Shown: one piece after another, positions 1 to 11,448 of the stretch
How the letters are laid out: each line of letters starts with the position of its first letter
How positions within the stretch are numbered: the stretch's first letter is position 1
NCBI GenBank assembly: GCA_029531795.1
Contig: JAPEIS010000003.1
Span: 124,001 to 188,000, forward strand
Source: Sclerotinia nivalis
Taxonomy: Eukaryota; Ascomycota; Leotiomycetes; Helotiales; Sclerotiniaceae
DNA: 64,000 nt
Reading direction: 5' to 3'
Notes under the pieces: generated by a model
The model's input: only the letters and a program-made list of their open reading frames with translations
Database searches by the model: none
Told to the model about the DNA's origin: nothing
Translations under genes and position numbers: made by a program

Positions 1-292
1 CCATTTCCGTATGTCCGTTCCTCCAATTAATTAGACGGTGAACCGAGCGTTTTCTTGGGTTACGACCGGTGCAAATCCAACTCCGTCTAGATGCTTAAAC
101 CCAAAAGCGACGCCGCGCGGGGTTATCTTTGATACCCATTCATAGTTGAACAGGATATCTCACCCAGGTATCATATATATCGTACAAGATCTTCGTATAC
201 TATTTTACTACGCGCCTCTTTTCCTTCGTTTGCCCAGTCCCTCGTTCCGTTCGATATGGGTTCTCTCAGTGTCTCGTGTATGAAATTGTTAC
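1..292. other. Intergenic, no gene seen
   Basis: I see no coding signal here. The right edge is the 3' flank of the rhodopsin-domain gene on the minus strand. A short plus-strand reading frame starting at 256 lies almost entirely over that gene's last exon and is its shadow. Confidence 0.6.
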
Positions 293-1608
293 TTATTGAA
301 CATTTCTCGTTGAATTCCTATTGCCCTTCCATCCGAGTATCTGACTTTGTTCCCATTCTCCCGGTGCAGAACGTCGATTATCACTCGTCACCGAAACTTG
401 CGTTTCCTTCAAGATGTGTTTCTGACTATCTCCATCCCCGTCTTTTTCGACATCCGAATCTCCCAATTGAGCAAATGTATCCATCTTGATATCGGAACGC
501 TTTTGTTGATTTTGTGTCCTTGGAACATTTCCATTTTTACTCGAGCTGGCATTATTGGATTTGCCGGTGGTACTAAGGTTGAGAAAGGGGAGAGAGAGTA
601 AAGGGCGAAGAGCGGGAAGTGAACCGGCAAATATTCCTATGCCTTCTTCGATGATGGACCAGAGACCTATTTTACCAGTGCCGAACATGAATTCTGTGGG
701 GTCGCTGTAGAGACTTAGGAAGCGAAGTCGAACAATTGTTGCGCAGCTTGCACTAAAGGAGTATTAGCCACTGTATAGATCTAGCTAAAGCTTGATACAA
801 TCAAGCAAGACCGACCAAGTCAACTTGCAGAATATTAACAAAACAACTTACAGAGCAGCCAATCCAAGAATACAAGCCACAGAGATCTTGACCTTACTCT
901 TCATCTGAATATTCCACAACAGAAATGCAGGCAAGATTGCCAAAGTCCAATCCGTTAAAATCTCTATAGCAGAGAAGAACAAGCTAACATCACTGTTCAA
1001 CTCGAGATTGCATGTACCCTTTGATTCGCCCCATAAGGTATTGATTGGATGACAAATATTTGCGATGCCAACGATGAAAACGAGGGCGGAGATGACACTT
1101 ATTATCATAATTCCCCAGATAGTGTAGACATAACGACGACGAGTATCGGCAATACGAAGTATAGTGACAGCAATACTACACTTGATGGCGATTGCACCGG
1201 AAGCATAGAAGAACTCGGCAATAAAGAAGAGCTTTGAGTAATGATTAGTATGGATGTTCAGAACCTGGATTTCAATATATGAGAAACATGATATGTACCT
1301 TAGTTCCACGAGCGATGTCATAGGGTGATAACATGTTAGATTTCTGTCCGCTTCCGTGGAAAGAGCACACAATACATAGACTACTGGTGACAGTGAAAAG
1401 TAGCTGTTTGTTATTAGCATGTGAACATTCGAAGATGGGAAAACTGGTTGCAACATACTATTCCTACAGTCATTAAGATATCATCCACACCCCAAATTTT
1501 CCTCCATACCCTGACTCCCGCCCTCAAAGCAAAAGTTACCCAACATAGCGCCAGCAACATTATTGAAGTCCAGAAAAGTGCCACTCCACCCCCTGCTATT
1601 TTCGACAT
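293..1608 (-). CDS. Rhodopsin-domain integral membrane protein, SAT4/PTH11-like
   Basis: Predicted 375-aa seven-TM protein of the fungal rhodopsin (SAT4-type) family, probably at the plasma membrane. Exons on the minus strand are 1608-1459, 1403-1299, 1264-852 and 752-293; all introns are GT-AG and the phases close. The family pattern is clear: a first helix, then WRKIWGVDDILM at the start of the second; SGAIAIKCSIAVTILR in the middle; ANICHPINTLWG and GTCNLELN in the loop; TDWTLAILPAFLLWN; then IVRLRFLSLYSDPTEF and WSIIEEGIGIFAGSLPALRPLL. The tail after TM7 (about 85 residues) is polar and probably cytoplasmic. There is no N-terminal CFEM domain. Known PTH11-like members act in surface sensing, but most are uncharacterised, so the ligand and role are unknown. 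The start at 1608 was chosen because it is the only ATG just before the first helix. Confidence 0.85.
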
Positions 1609-3389
1609 GATTGCCAAAAAAATTTCAAGGCGTTACCACAAGTTGAATGTGGCAGTACGGAGTGGTGATGTAAGAATGAGAACTTAATGACATACTCATA
1701 CGATTAAATCAGTCGAAGATATCAACCGATTAAAAGAATTTCCCAAGAGCCTTCCTCATGCTCTTCCCTGCAACCTACAGCTGTTCTGTCATAGGTCCAC
1801 AAAGGCCGGAGGATAAATTTCTTTCCCGGCGAGTCGGGACATGTGGAACCCAAGACCCAAACTTAAGGTTGTAGAAAAAGAGCTGTCATTTTGGAGATCA
1901 TTTGAACGATGGATGAGCACCAAAAAACAATTCATGGTGGACCGCAAAATCCCTAGCTTATAACACATCTACAATATTAAATATGAAGTTTACCCGAAAA
2001 ACTTGTTTTGTACCGAAACTTATTATATGCAATTTTAATTAATAAATCAAAATATCGTTCTTCATAATTCGAAATATATTTAGAAGAAGTATTATTGGTT
2101 TTCAGTAAGTAGTTGGTTTGTGGTGGTGGGTTGGATAGATATTTAGAATCCACTTCGTATAGACTTCGGACATGTTCATCAGAGGTTCGAGAAACCTATC
2201 CTTGTATTCTGTAGAACTTGCTTTTCCTATTATACACCCCTCCCTATAGTAGGTCTGATAAGATGTTGAGTCAGGATAACCGGCAAGCATATTTCACATC
2301 GGCGCTCACTTTTCTTCCTTATTCCCCAGAAATTCGTTTTGACAACTGCAGCAATAGTTTGTGCATGATGATTGCACTATTAATTGAAAAGAAGGAAGAA
2401 TCATTCTGACAGGTCGTCAAACTCAAAGAGGTTACCTGCGTATTCTCCCCGCCCGCTCGGCGCTCGTTTCAGGGGAAACCCTTTTGGAATTAGATATGGG
2501 GGAGACTGTTTAACCTTTTGACTCGAACCTTGATAAGGGAAAGGCTGGACAGCATCCCAAATCAACATTCCAAAAGTGGGATTGCAAGTTAAAGATCAGC
2601 AAATGCCGTTTCCAAATTCCAGCGGTTGTTAATGGGAAAAAGCGGAGGACGCTACCTAGGTATCCTTGTTTCAACGTGTGAACTGCAATATAAAAATATG
2701 TTACTCGGTCCCATTTGGGATGAATACCGGGTTCACTTAATAAGCAAGAAAATCAACAATCTGGAAATAACATCTTTCCATATAAATTTATCTTATGATA
2801 TTTTTGGGGAAAATAATCATATTGTTTGAATCCTAAGTAATCAAAGACTAATTCTATTGTTTCTAGATGAAGATTTAAGGGAATATGTTTTCGGCTAAAT
2901 TGTAGTCTGGTCTATATCCAAAACGAGATCGAGCATTCTAGCCCCGATTTCTTTCGAAGGTACTAGATCTACACGCAACAGAAATTGGCGTAATTTATTT
3001 GTTCTGAGTAGAGGTTGAAATACAAGTTCTTCCTAGGGAAAAGATCTGAAGGTTAATCTTAAAAGGTCCACTGGAAAGAGACATTTGTCCGTAGTGAAGG
3101 GCCGGCGTTAATCCCCGTCTATGGAGAGCAAGCCCGAACGAGATGCGTTCAAGTGTCAAACATAAGTCATTACTCCGTACTAATAATTAGTTCTTTAAGT
3201 ATTAATAGTTAGTTCCCTGAATGCCCCACCCGACACATGCCAAAAAACGACTTTCTGTATATTGATTAAGCCCCCTATCGCCTCTACAAAATTCCCGATC
3301 CAAAAACGTCGATTTCAAAATTCCCAAAGTCAAAATATATATTGCACCGTTACGTCAACTCACCAGCAAACGCCAGTCACACACACATC
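1609..3389. other. Intergenic, AT-rich
   Basis: About 1.8 kb separating two divergently transcribed genes, so it holds both promoters. There is a strongly AT-rich patch around 1975-2100. No reading frame here looks like protein, and I recognised no RNA gene. Confidence 0.5.
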
Positions 3390-4421
3390 ATGTCTGAAAT
3401 TATTATCAAAGATGAAGATTTGACCAGCCTCAAAGGCAAGGTTGTTATTGTTACAGGTAGGTAAATTTACGCAAGTTGGTTCCACCAACCGCGGGGAATA
3501 TCCGTTACTTTAAAACCCGGATTCGACTCACAAAATGTTTCATTGTAGGCGGTTCTTCAGGAATTGGTTTAGCAACTGTCAACCTCCTGTTGGAATTAGG
3601 TGCATCAGTTGTCAGCGCCGATATCAATTCACCACCAGAGCCGATCTCGAACCCTGCTTTCCTATTCGTTCAAACCAACGTCGCTAAATGGGCCCAGCTT
3701 GCTGCTCTTTTCAAGAAAGCCAAGGAACATAATGGTCGTATCGATTATGTCTTTGCTAACGCTGGTATCGGTCCTCGAGGCAATTACTTGGTCCTTGAAT
3801 CAGATGAAAGTGGAGATCTTCAAGAGCCAATCCATGAAGTTCTTGACGTGAATTTCAAGAGTGTGGTCAATACTGCCTGTCTTAGTATTCATTACCTGAA
3901 ACAAAACTCGGAGGGTGGTAACATTGTGCTCATGGGCTCCAGCACCGGTTTACAACCATTGAGAGCTCCTGATTACTGTAAGTCTAATCAAAGCATAACG
4001 TCATCAAAACATATAATAAACGTAGACAGCATGCGCCAAAGCCGGTGTTCTAGGCTTCGGGAGATCAATCCAACGTACCATCAAAGCTGCCGGCCTCCCC
4101 ATTCGCGTCAACACTCTCGCTCCATCCTGGACTTCCACTCAAGTCCTGCCAGATTTAGATGGAATGATGGCGGCCATCTCTCACAAAGCTCAATCTACCT
4201 TAGTAGTTGCACGCTCTGTTGCCTACTTGATGACGACCACCACCAGAGAGGGAGATATGCTTTACGTATCTGATGGAAAATATACGGAAATCGAGCAAGC
4301 CGTGCTCGCACCTGCTTATGCAACCATTAAAGGAGATGGACCTAGCGATGACGAAATTTTGGAGCGTATTTTCGGATTGGGTGCAAAGAATTGTGATTTA
4401 GGAGGTTTGGCATGTTCATGA
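3390..4421 (+). CDS. Short-chain dehydrogenase/reductase (SDR)
   Basis: Predicted 295-aa cytosolic NAD(P)-dependent oxidoreductase of the classical SDR family. Exons are 3390-3456, 3549-3977 and 4030-4421, and phases close. The cofactor-binding glycine motif GGSSGIG lies at about residues 23-29, split from the first beta strand by intron 1. An acidic residue ends strand 2 (SADIN), which favours NAD over NADP. The structural NAG motif is FANAGIG, the catalytic serine is in LMGSSTG, and the catalytic YxxxK is YSCAK, reconstituted exactly across intron 2. This splice makes the model convincing. The fold and length resemble fungal relatives of 15-hydroxyprostaglandin dehydrogenase, but the substrate cannot be deduced. 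It stands alone, so the context gives no pathway. Confidence 0.88.
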
Positions 4422-5987
4422 TTGGCATGAAAATTTTGGGGGGTTTAGCATGTCAATGATGGAATTTGGGTTGGATGAAAGATACCGTTATTTTATGTAT
4501 GCATGTATTAGTTATGAAATTTGACCTGTTCATGACCACTTTGTCTCTCTCCGAGCCGGCAGATTATCCTTCTGCATCGGGAAAACGGTATCGGTGATCC
4601 AGTCTGTACTGATTGAGTTTTCTATCGGTAGCTGAAATGACCATATTTTGGGGAATCTGTATTCTGTCTTCCGCATTGTCTATCATAGAAGGATCCACCC
4701 ATCAGCTTGGCGAGTGAAACATTCCTAACCGTTTTCATCATTGGACTGCCAAATTGGAAGTGCAGCCGGTCAATTCGGAAATGGATCAATCATGCTCAGG
4801 GATCTAGATGGTACATGCTTCAAGTGTCTAGACCAGAAATTTTTATCAACATTCCTAGTAGACATCAGGGGTTCAGATGACAGATGTATTTACCCACCCG
4901 ATCTACTCTTTTTTTTTCTGGTATTGGTCATTTATCACATGTAGATCTTACAGGAGATAAACACAAACTCGAGGAGCTGAGAGGAGAAGCTGAACAATGA
5001 GAAAAGCAAAGGAACGAGGCGATACGGAATCTTTTTTTACTCGAGTAATAGATCATTCTTTCTTTTTATGAAATAAATTTAAACAATACTTCATACCTTT
5101 TTCTGTCGAATTATTATGACTAATCCTGCCAAAAAAAGAAAGATTTCCAAGTCTCGCTAGTATCAAGCGCCAACTTCGTTCAGCGCACTCAGAAGAACAC
5201 ATGAACCTCAACCAACAATTCCTTCCTTATACGTACAATACATTAATTTCCCAACTCTCTCCTCCCAAACCATTATTCCACAATCCCTCAGAATACCTAT
5301 CTAACCTAGACTAAAACCAACTCTCCGAAAACGAGGGGGCGGATGTATCCGCCAACAGAAAAGTAGAGGCGATTACATCTAACTCGGGAGTGATATCCAT
5401 TTTCAAACAACAAAAACCGGTTCTTGTTCCGAAAGAAGCAAGATCTACACTCATTCATCTCGATTCTCCTTTCTGTATTCGGAGAAAGATGTCAAGACGT
5501 ATCAAAGTACACATTCATCCTCATTCATATCCGGTATGGACGAGGCGCTAGATACTCTACATAGTTCAGACTTTTCTTGCAGTACCCGTGCTGCCAGAAA
5601 ACATAAAACTCCGAACGCTAAATCGGTGTTAAGAAAGGAAGGGAAACCTTGGAAATGGGGTAGTTTGACTAATAAGAACAGTTAGTCCCTAGCGTTCGGA
5701 GTTTTATACTTTCTGGCAGCACGAGTACAGTAATCTGTTTACAACGTTGGTTGGTGTCGATGATCAAAGAACAAAGATAATACGGATTATTATTAGGATG
5801 GATCTCATATACGCAACGAGTTTAGCGCACCCAATGAGTCAAGGGATTCAGCCCAGAGTCCAGACTATCAAAAACCGTATCAATGGAACTGCAAACTACA
5901 CGAAGCAAGATCGATCAACTCGTACAAAACGATAAAATAGTCTATAATGTACAATCTACCTAAGTATTGTATCTACTTTGCCAACAT
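4422..5987. other. Intergenic between convergent genes
   Basis: About 1.6 kb between the 3' ends of the SDR gene and spf1. It contains the inverted-repeat element listed separately at 5582-5728. The other short open frames here have no recognisable protein features. Confidence 0.5.
5582..5728. mobile_element. MITE-like foldback element
   Basis: Two 39-bp arms, 5582-5620 and 5690-5728, are inverted copies matching at 36 positions; the shared inner core is CTCCGAACGCTA on the left arm. All three mismatches are transitions. A 69-bp unpaired centre separates the arms. No coding sequence and no clear target-site duplication is visible, so this could be a small non-autonomous transposon relic or another type of palindromic repeat. 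Folded as RNA it would make a long near-perfect hairpin. Confidence 0.6.
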
Positions 5988-8900
5988 TTATGCTCTACCC
6001 TTCGCCTTAAGTTTCTTCTCTAACTCCTCGATCTCTCTTTGTGCTTTCTCCTCCTCCGCCTTGATGGCCTCCAACTTAGCATCCTCAATCCTCTTCTGTT
6101 CTCTAGCCAATTGATCGGGCCTTCTAATCGCAATGTCTTTGGGTTTGTAATCGCTGAAAAGTGCTTTCAACACTTTCTCAATCACGAAACAGGCGAGATA
6201 ATCGACAATCATTGTGGTTGTCATGACTACTTTGAAGTCATATGTGAAAGGTACGAGTTTCATCTTTTCGTTGACCTCGGGAATAAATTCGGTGGAGCAT
6301 GAGAATGCAATTGCGGAAACTCCAATGATACCGTAATACATTCCCTTGTTTTCAGAAATGGCTTCACGGAATGGACGGCCTTGATAATTGATGGCGAAGG
6401 TGGAGATTTGTTGAATCAGTTGTAAGAGATACACGGCGCTGTTCAGGAGAGACGGGGCAAATTCTCCTTCGAGATCAATATCTGGGTCACGTCTGCCAAG
6501 TTATCAGTATGTATTGTTGGATGTTGTGAACATGATTAAAAGAGATCTTCACTTACGGAGCAATTTTATCGCAGAAACGGGCGATGTATATGAGTGTAAC
6601 TATGTGGACCGCAAATTGTCCAAGTATAGATCCAATAATGTAAAAGTTGAAGATATTTGGCTGTGGTCGTTCTTTGGAAAGGCCTTCTACAGACTTAGCC
6701 CTAGAAATTGACAAAAAGCAAACACTCATGAGCATTCCACTGATTGTGACTTGGCCGTCACCAAATTTGATACCTTCGAGATACAGCACACTTAGACTGT
6801 AGGCGCTGATAAGACAATTCAAAGCGAGAATTTTGTACATTTGGATAGTTGCAACAAGTGTACAGCGACCTTGACGGATGATATTGGGAATGGCGATGAC
6901 ATTACTCAATTTACTGGTGAATGGAGCAGCAACGGATGCATCACCAAGTTTAATTGTAGGGGGCTCATCATCGTCCATTTCAGCGTCCATTAAACTTTGG
7001 GTCATTTTATCAGCAAGACTAGCTGCTTTCTTCTGTGCGTCATTCAACGTTGGCTTATTTTGTCGGCCATCGATAAGTGCTTGGGCAGCAGGTGAAGTAA
7101 TCGTTTCCACATCATCGGTTTTGTTGGCAGCTGTTTCCATGAGAGCCACAGTAGTACCTTTCTTTTCGGCTTCCCGTTGCATGGCTTTCTCGTAGTGTGG
7201 ATTTTTAGGTCCTGGCGGATACATATGTGCAATCAAAACTGGTACCGGAGGCGTTGGTTGGTTAAATCGTGTCATCATTTGACATTGTTTTTCGTAAAGC
7301 TCCTTCATTTTGTTGTTTCTGAAATGTTCGGCGATTTTGTTGAGATCCTCCTGTGAGCCATTAAGTAACGCAACACCGATATGAGCTTGTTTCAAGGCTC
7401 CAACGTCATTTGTGCCATCACCAGCCATAAGAGTGTGATAACCAAGATCCCTCAACCCGGTAAGGATCTCTTCTTTCTGTTTTGGTGAAACACGGGCATA
7501 TACCCATGCGTAACGATAGATGGTAGAAAGAGCAGATTGATCTTTGAATTTAGACAGAGCGTAACCGGTGACACACAAGTCATTTTCTTCGATAATCTTC
7601 TTGTCTATAGGTTTGGAAGGATCGACGGGAATGCTGATACTGTCATCAACACTTCTCCATACAAGCTTCTCCCCCGAGTCATCATGTTCTGGAGCATCGA
7701 GAATGAGAACGTCCCTATCGACAATCTCAACCTCTCTGGCAACATGGATGGCTGTCAAGGGGTTATCACCAGTAATCATGACAACACGGTGACTGCTTTC
7801 ATTCAGCATTTGAACGGACTTTTTCGCGTCATCTTTGAGAGGGCAATGTAGGACCAAGAAACCAGCAAAATGTAACTCGCTCTCTACTTCTTCACGCTTC
7901 AAATCATTGATTTTACCAGAGCCAAGTTCAGAGCCGGTAGAGAGATACTTGTACGCCAGAGCGAGAACACGTGACCCTTTCCTAGTGAAATATTTGTATG
8001 TTTCTTCGTAGTCGGCCGGAACCTTAACCAACATTTTCATAATGGTTTCCGGTGCTCCTTTGACACCAACAAATGTAGAACGGATCTTCTTACCAGTCTG
8101 AGGATTGAGCGCGGTTAATGAGGCGATGGAGCTTTGACGTTTAAGAGCAGATGAGAATTGGAATCGACGCTTGATCTGGACCGCGGATGAAGGTGCACCA
8201 GTTGAAATCTTGCTAGATAGAATGTCATTTCGTCCAAGCGTCCAACCCAACGAGGTCAATGTAGCTTTCTCCATAGGGTCTCCAACAATATCACCCTCAT
8301 CTAACTTGACAAGAGCATGAGCCGTGGCGAGCACATATGTAGTTTCCAGTGAAACTTGTTGCACGGGAGTGATATGGCTGTGGGCACCATCCTTTTCACG
8401 GGGTGTACCGGTTCCGGTATGGCCTAGACCAAGACCAGCGATACCTTCTACGACCAAATCCTCTCCAGTTAAGGTACCGGTCTTATCGAAACACGCCACA
8501 TCAACCCGTCCAGCAAATGGAATGCGGAACGGTTCGGTACAATAAATAGCATAACGACTAAGAGCCGCCAAGCTAGTGTTGACTGCAAGACTGAGCTCCA
8601 TGGGCAATTCTGGGGGTACGACACTGGTTACAATCAAGACGCAATCAAGAAGAAGCTTGGATCGTTTTCTGTCCTTTTTAACACCTTCATCCCAGACATA
8701 CCAAGATGCAGCGATGGCGAATATTAACAGGAAAAGAATAAAGAACAATGCCTCGGCATTGTTGGCAGATACTCGCTCGGTGGAGTAAATCATAGTTCGA
8801 ACCAAGCTTCCTTGTGATGTCTCAAATCCAGTCTTTACCACAATGGCCATAGCACCGTTGTCAGGAGGAAGTGGAACGCCTGAAGCGACCTTGGGCCTTT

Positions 8901-10085
8901 CTTCTTCGGTATTTCCATGCGTAATTTGTAGAACTTTGGTTCCTCCATACAGGAATGCATTCTTGTCAAGTCCTTCCGGTTCTAAGACTGCATCGCCAGG
9001 TCTGAGTTGAATTGAATCTTTCAATAATGGAGTACTTTCTCCGGACAACATAGCTTCGTTCACAATGGCACTTCCTTCGACCAGAATCATGTCGCAGGCT
9101 ACACCACTATCCTCCTTGGTTCGGCCCACTGAAACTAGATCTCCAGGCAGAAGCTTGTCACTTTGTGTTTCCTCCCATTTATTCAATCGGTAAACAAAAA
9201 TATCATATGGCTTGATACTCATCCCCCGAAATTCGGTTAAGGTTCTTTGGCGTTGCCAGACTACAGTGCTCTCAAATCCTACCAACATGACGAGGGTAAA
9301 CAAGGAATAGTACCAGTAATCATCCAACATCCATAACCCAACACAGAAAATCTGAAAGACGAAGAATGGTGCGACTGCGTGTTCCTTAAATAGCTCTGAA
9401 AATGTAGGGACGGGAATATCGAAAGTGTTATCGCCATAATGTTGGTGAACTCTGGAAAGCTCGGATGCAGAATCTATACCTCTAGACCTTTGATATGTCT
9501 CCAAACGTGGCTTGGGCTCTGAATCTATCGAGTATGTCAAGGGTGCAAACGAGTTTTCCGAAGGGTCGTAGAGGAATCGACGTTTTTGGAAGAGGAAGGA
9601 TACATTGCTTTTTCCACCAGCCTGGGGCAAGGTTAGCTGAGACAATTATGGAAGAACACTTTTTGAACCTACATTGTCCCTATCTATCTTGCAAAAATCC
9701 GCAGAGCCAGCATTCGTAATAGGATGAACCTTAATCAACTGGGCGTCCGAAACAGTCTTTGCGGAGGTTGAGGTGAAGAGAGATCTCAAGTTAATGTTCC
9801 AATGTGTGCTCAGCCATACTAAACTTTGCGCCGTGATAATTGTCCCACACCAGACAAAGGTCCATTCTTGCCCGCCGATATGTTTGTCATAAAGATCTTG
9901 TGACAGGTAATATCGAAAGAAGACAGGCCATATGATAGCGAAGGGCCAGATATAAGTATGCAACCAAAGCGGTACTGAGATAGATTAGAATCAGGTCAGC
10001 TATTAAATTGGGGTGTGTGTGGTTACTAACATGGATTATGCAATGTTGCGGATGCAATCATGGGATTATCCACTAAAGGCGCCAT
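5988..10085 (-). CDS. spf1: P5A-type ATPase, ER transmembrane helix dislocase Spf1
   Basis: Predicted 1308-aa P-type ATPase of subgroup 5A, acting in the ER membrane. Known Spf1/ATP13A1 proteins remove mis-inserted transmembrane helices and affect ER homeostasis. Exons on the minus strand are 10085-10031, 9974-9673, 9621-6557 and 6492-5988; all phases close. Visible features: the phosphorylation motif DKTGTLTG with the aspartate near residue 497; the P5A-specific M4 motif PPELPMELSLAVN near 456; the actuator loop LSGESTPL; the hinge MAGDGTNDVGALKQAHIGVALL; and a long insertion (roughly 7000-7200 on the DNA) rich in D, E and K that is typical of fungal P5A proteins. The C-terminus ends in a charged, coiled-coil-like tail (EEEKAQREIEELEKKLKAK). 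Length fits the family. The short first exon encodes only 18 full codons. Confidence 0.96.
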
Positions 10086-10875
10086 TGCGCAGGTTGGTAC
10101 GTGAAATCGTTACGTTGAAGCTATTCACAAAATTGTTCAAGGCATAGGTGGCACTGATTATCATTATCACCCAAACTTTTAAAAAGTCGGCGGTCGGAGC
10201 TTCAAAAGCTCGCTAAACAAAATGATGATGTTAACCTTATCACGTGTTACTTGCAACAGTTGTTATTTATATATTTGAAGTCCAACAATCTTTTTAATCA
10301 TTCTGATATCTTCTTGGATTAGGACTGGTGGCCGACAAGTTGTAACCACAATGATCGAAGGAAATTTGCCTTTCATATCCTCATCATTCTCAGTAGCTCT
10401 CAATTAGAGCCTTGGATTGAGATTTGTACAACAACCTTTACTCCTAATACCTCAAAAGATTATTCCTGAAAGTACCTCCTTTATTTGGAAGTCAGTGTGC
10501 AACTGGTCTCCATGTTGTAACTGACACCAACGTTCTCTCTGAAACCCAGGAGCTGGTATTATCAATTCAACTCCAACTAACATGCCAACCAAAAGAAATT
10601 AAAGCCCATGTCATCTATACGAATCATATATAACCTCAAGCAGTGTTTCAGTCAAGAGTATTCAAGTCTGGACTCATACATTTTGACATATGTTTAGTGA
10701 CAATGCAACGATAATATTTGCCACCATACACCGCGATCGGTGTTCTAAACTTCTGATGGCTTCCCACAACCCTGAAGTTGTCTTTGCTTCACTCACCGAA
10801 TGATAGCTTTCCTACACCAGCCGTGCTTACTCTCTCCCAAACCCCCCGGGTAGGCTATCGTGCTATGAGAACGAG

Positions 10876-10889
10876 TCGGGGCTCTCCGC
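10876..10889 (+). promoter_or_regulatory. UaY-like site upstream of azgA
   Basis: The sequence reads TCGG, six bases, CCGC. The published consensus for UaY, the purine-pathway activator of Aspergillus nidulans, is TCGG-N6-CCGA, so this is one base from perfect. It lies about 560 bp upstream of the azgA start. AzgA is a known UaY target in Aspergillus; binding here is inferred. Confidence 0.35.
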
Positions 10890-11287
10890 ACCTGAAACCC
10901 CAATCATAACCTCAGGAAACCCCCGGCGAATGTGCAGAGATGGGAGTGGAAGCTACACATTGACTTCAGTGAATTGAATCCGAGGCGGGAGGCTATCTGT
11001 TTAGCGCTCACCGTATCTATCAATTTCCGGAAGTGTATCAAGATGATATGAAGGATGAATGTAAGATATCAGCCAACACGATATCAGTCCGGGGCAATAT
11101 ACCATATCAAACACAATGCTAAGCCCGTAAAGAGGCTAAACTAGATGAGGGTTACTTTCTGGACCGTCTGACTGGTAAATGGGGGCAAATATCGGAGCTG
11201 CCAAGTGGCCAAGCGAAAAACTTAACTGTTCGCTTGCTTGGCACAAATCAACACTTTCAGACGAACAAATAGAATCTTCAAATTTTT

Positions 11288-11305
11288 GATTATCATAGAG
11301 ATAAG
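11288..11305. promoter_or_regulatory. Paired GATA motifs upstream of azgA
   Basis: A TTATCA (TGATAA on the other strand) and an AGATAA lie within 18 bp, about 150 bp before the azgA start. Both fit HGATAR, the site bound by AreA/NIT2 nitrogen regulators. Paired GATA sites are the usual functional arrangement in nitrogen-controlled fungal promoters. Confidence 0.4.
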
Positions 11306-11448
11306 AGATTTACTGCGGAATAAATTGAGAGGGGTATATAATAACTGTTGTGGTACAATATTTTTGAGTTCTTGTGTCTCGGAACGAACCGACAAGATTC
11401 AACCTCACTACCTTTGAATACCTCCCTAGGCTAAGAGGCTTCCTCATC

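Larger units (their letters stand above)
10086..11448. other. Shared promoter region of spf1 and azgA
   Basis: The two genes are divergent, so this 1.36-kb gap carries both promoters. It contains the UaY-like and GATA motifs listed separately. No protein-coding frame is convincing. Confidence 0.5.
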
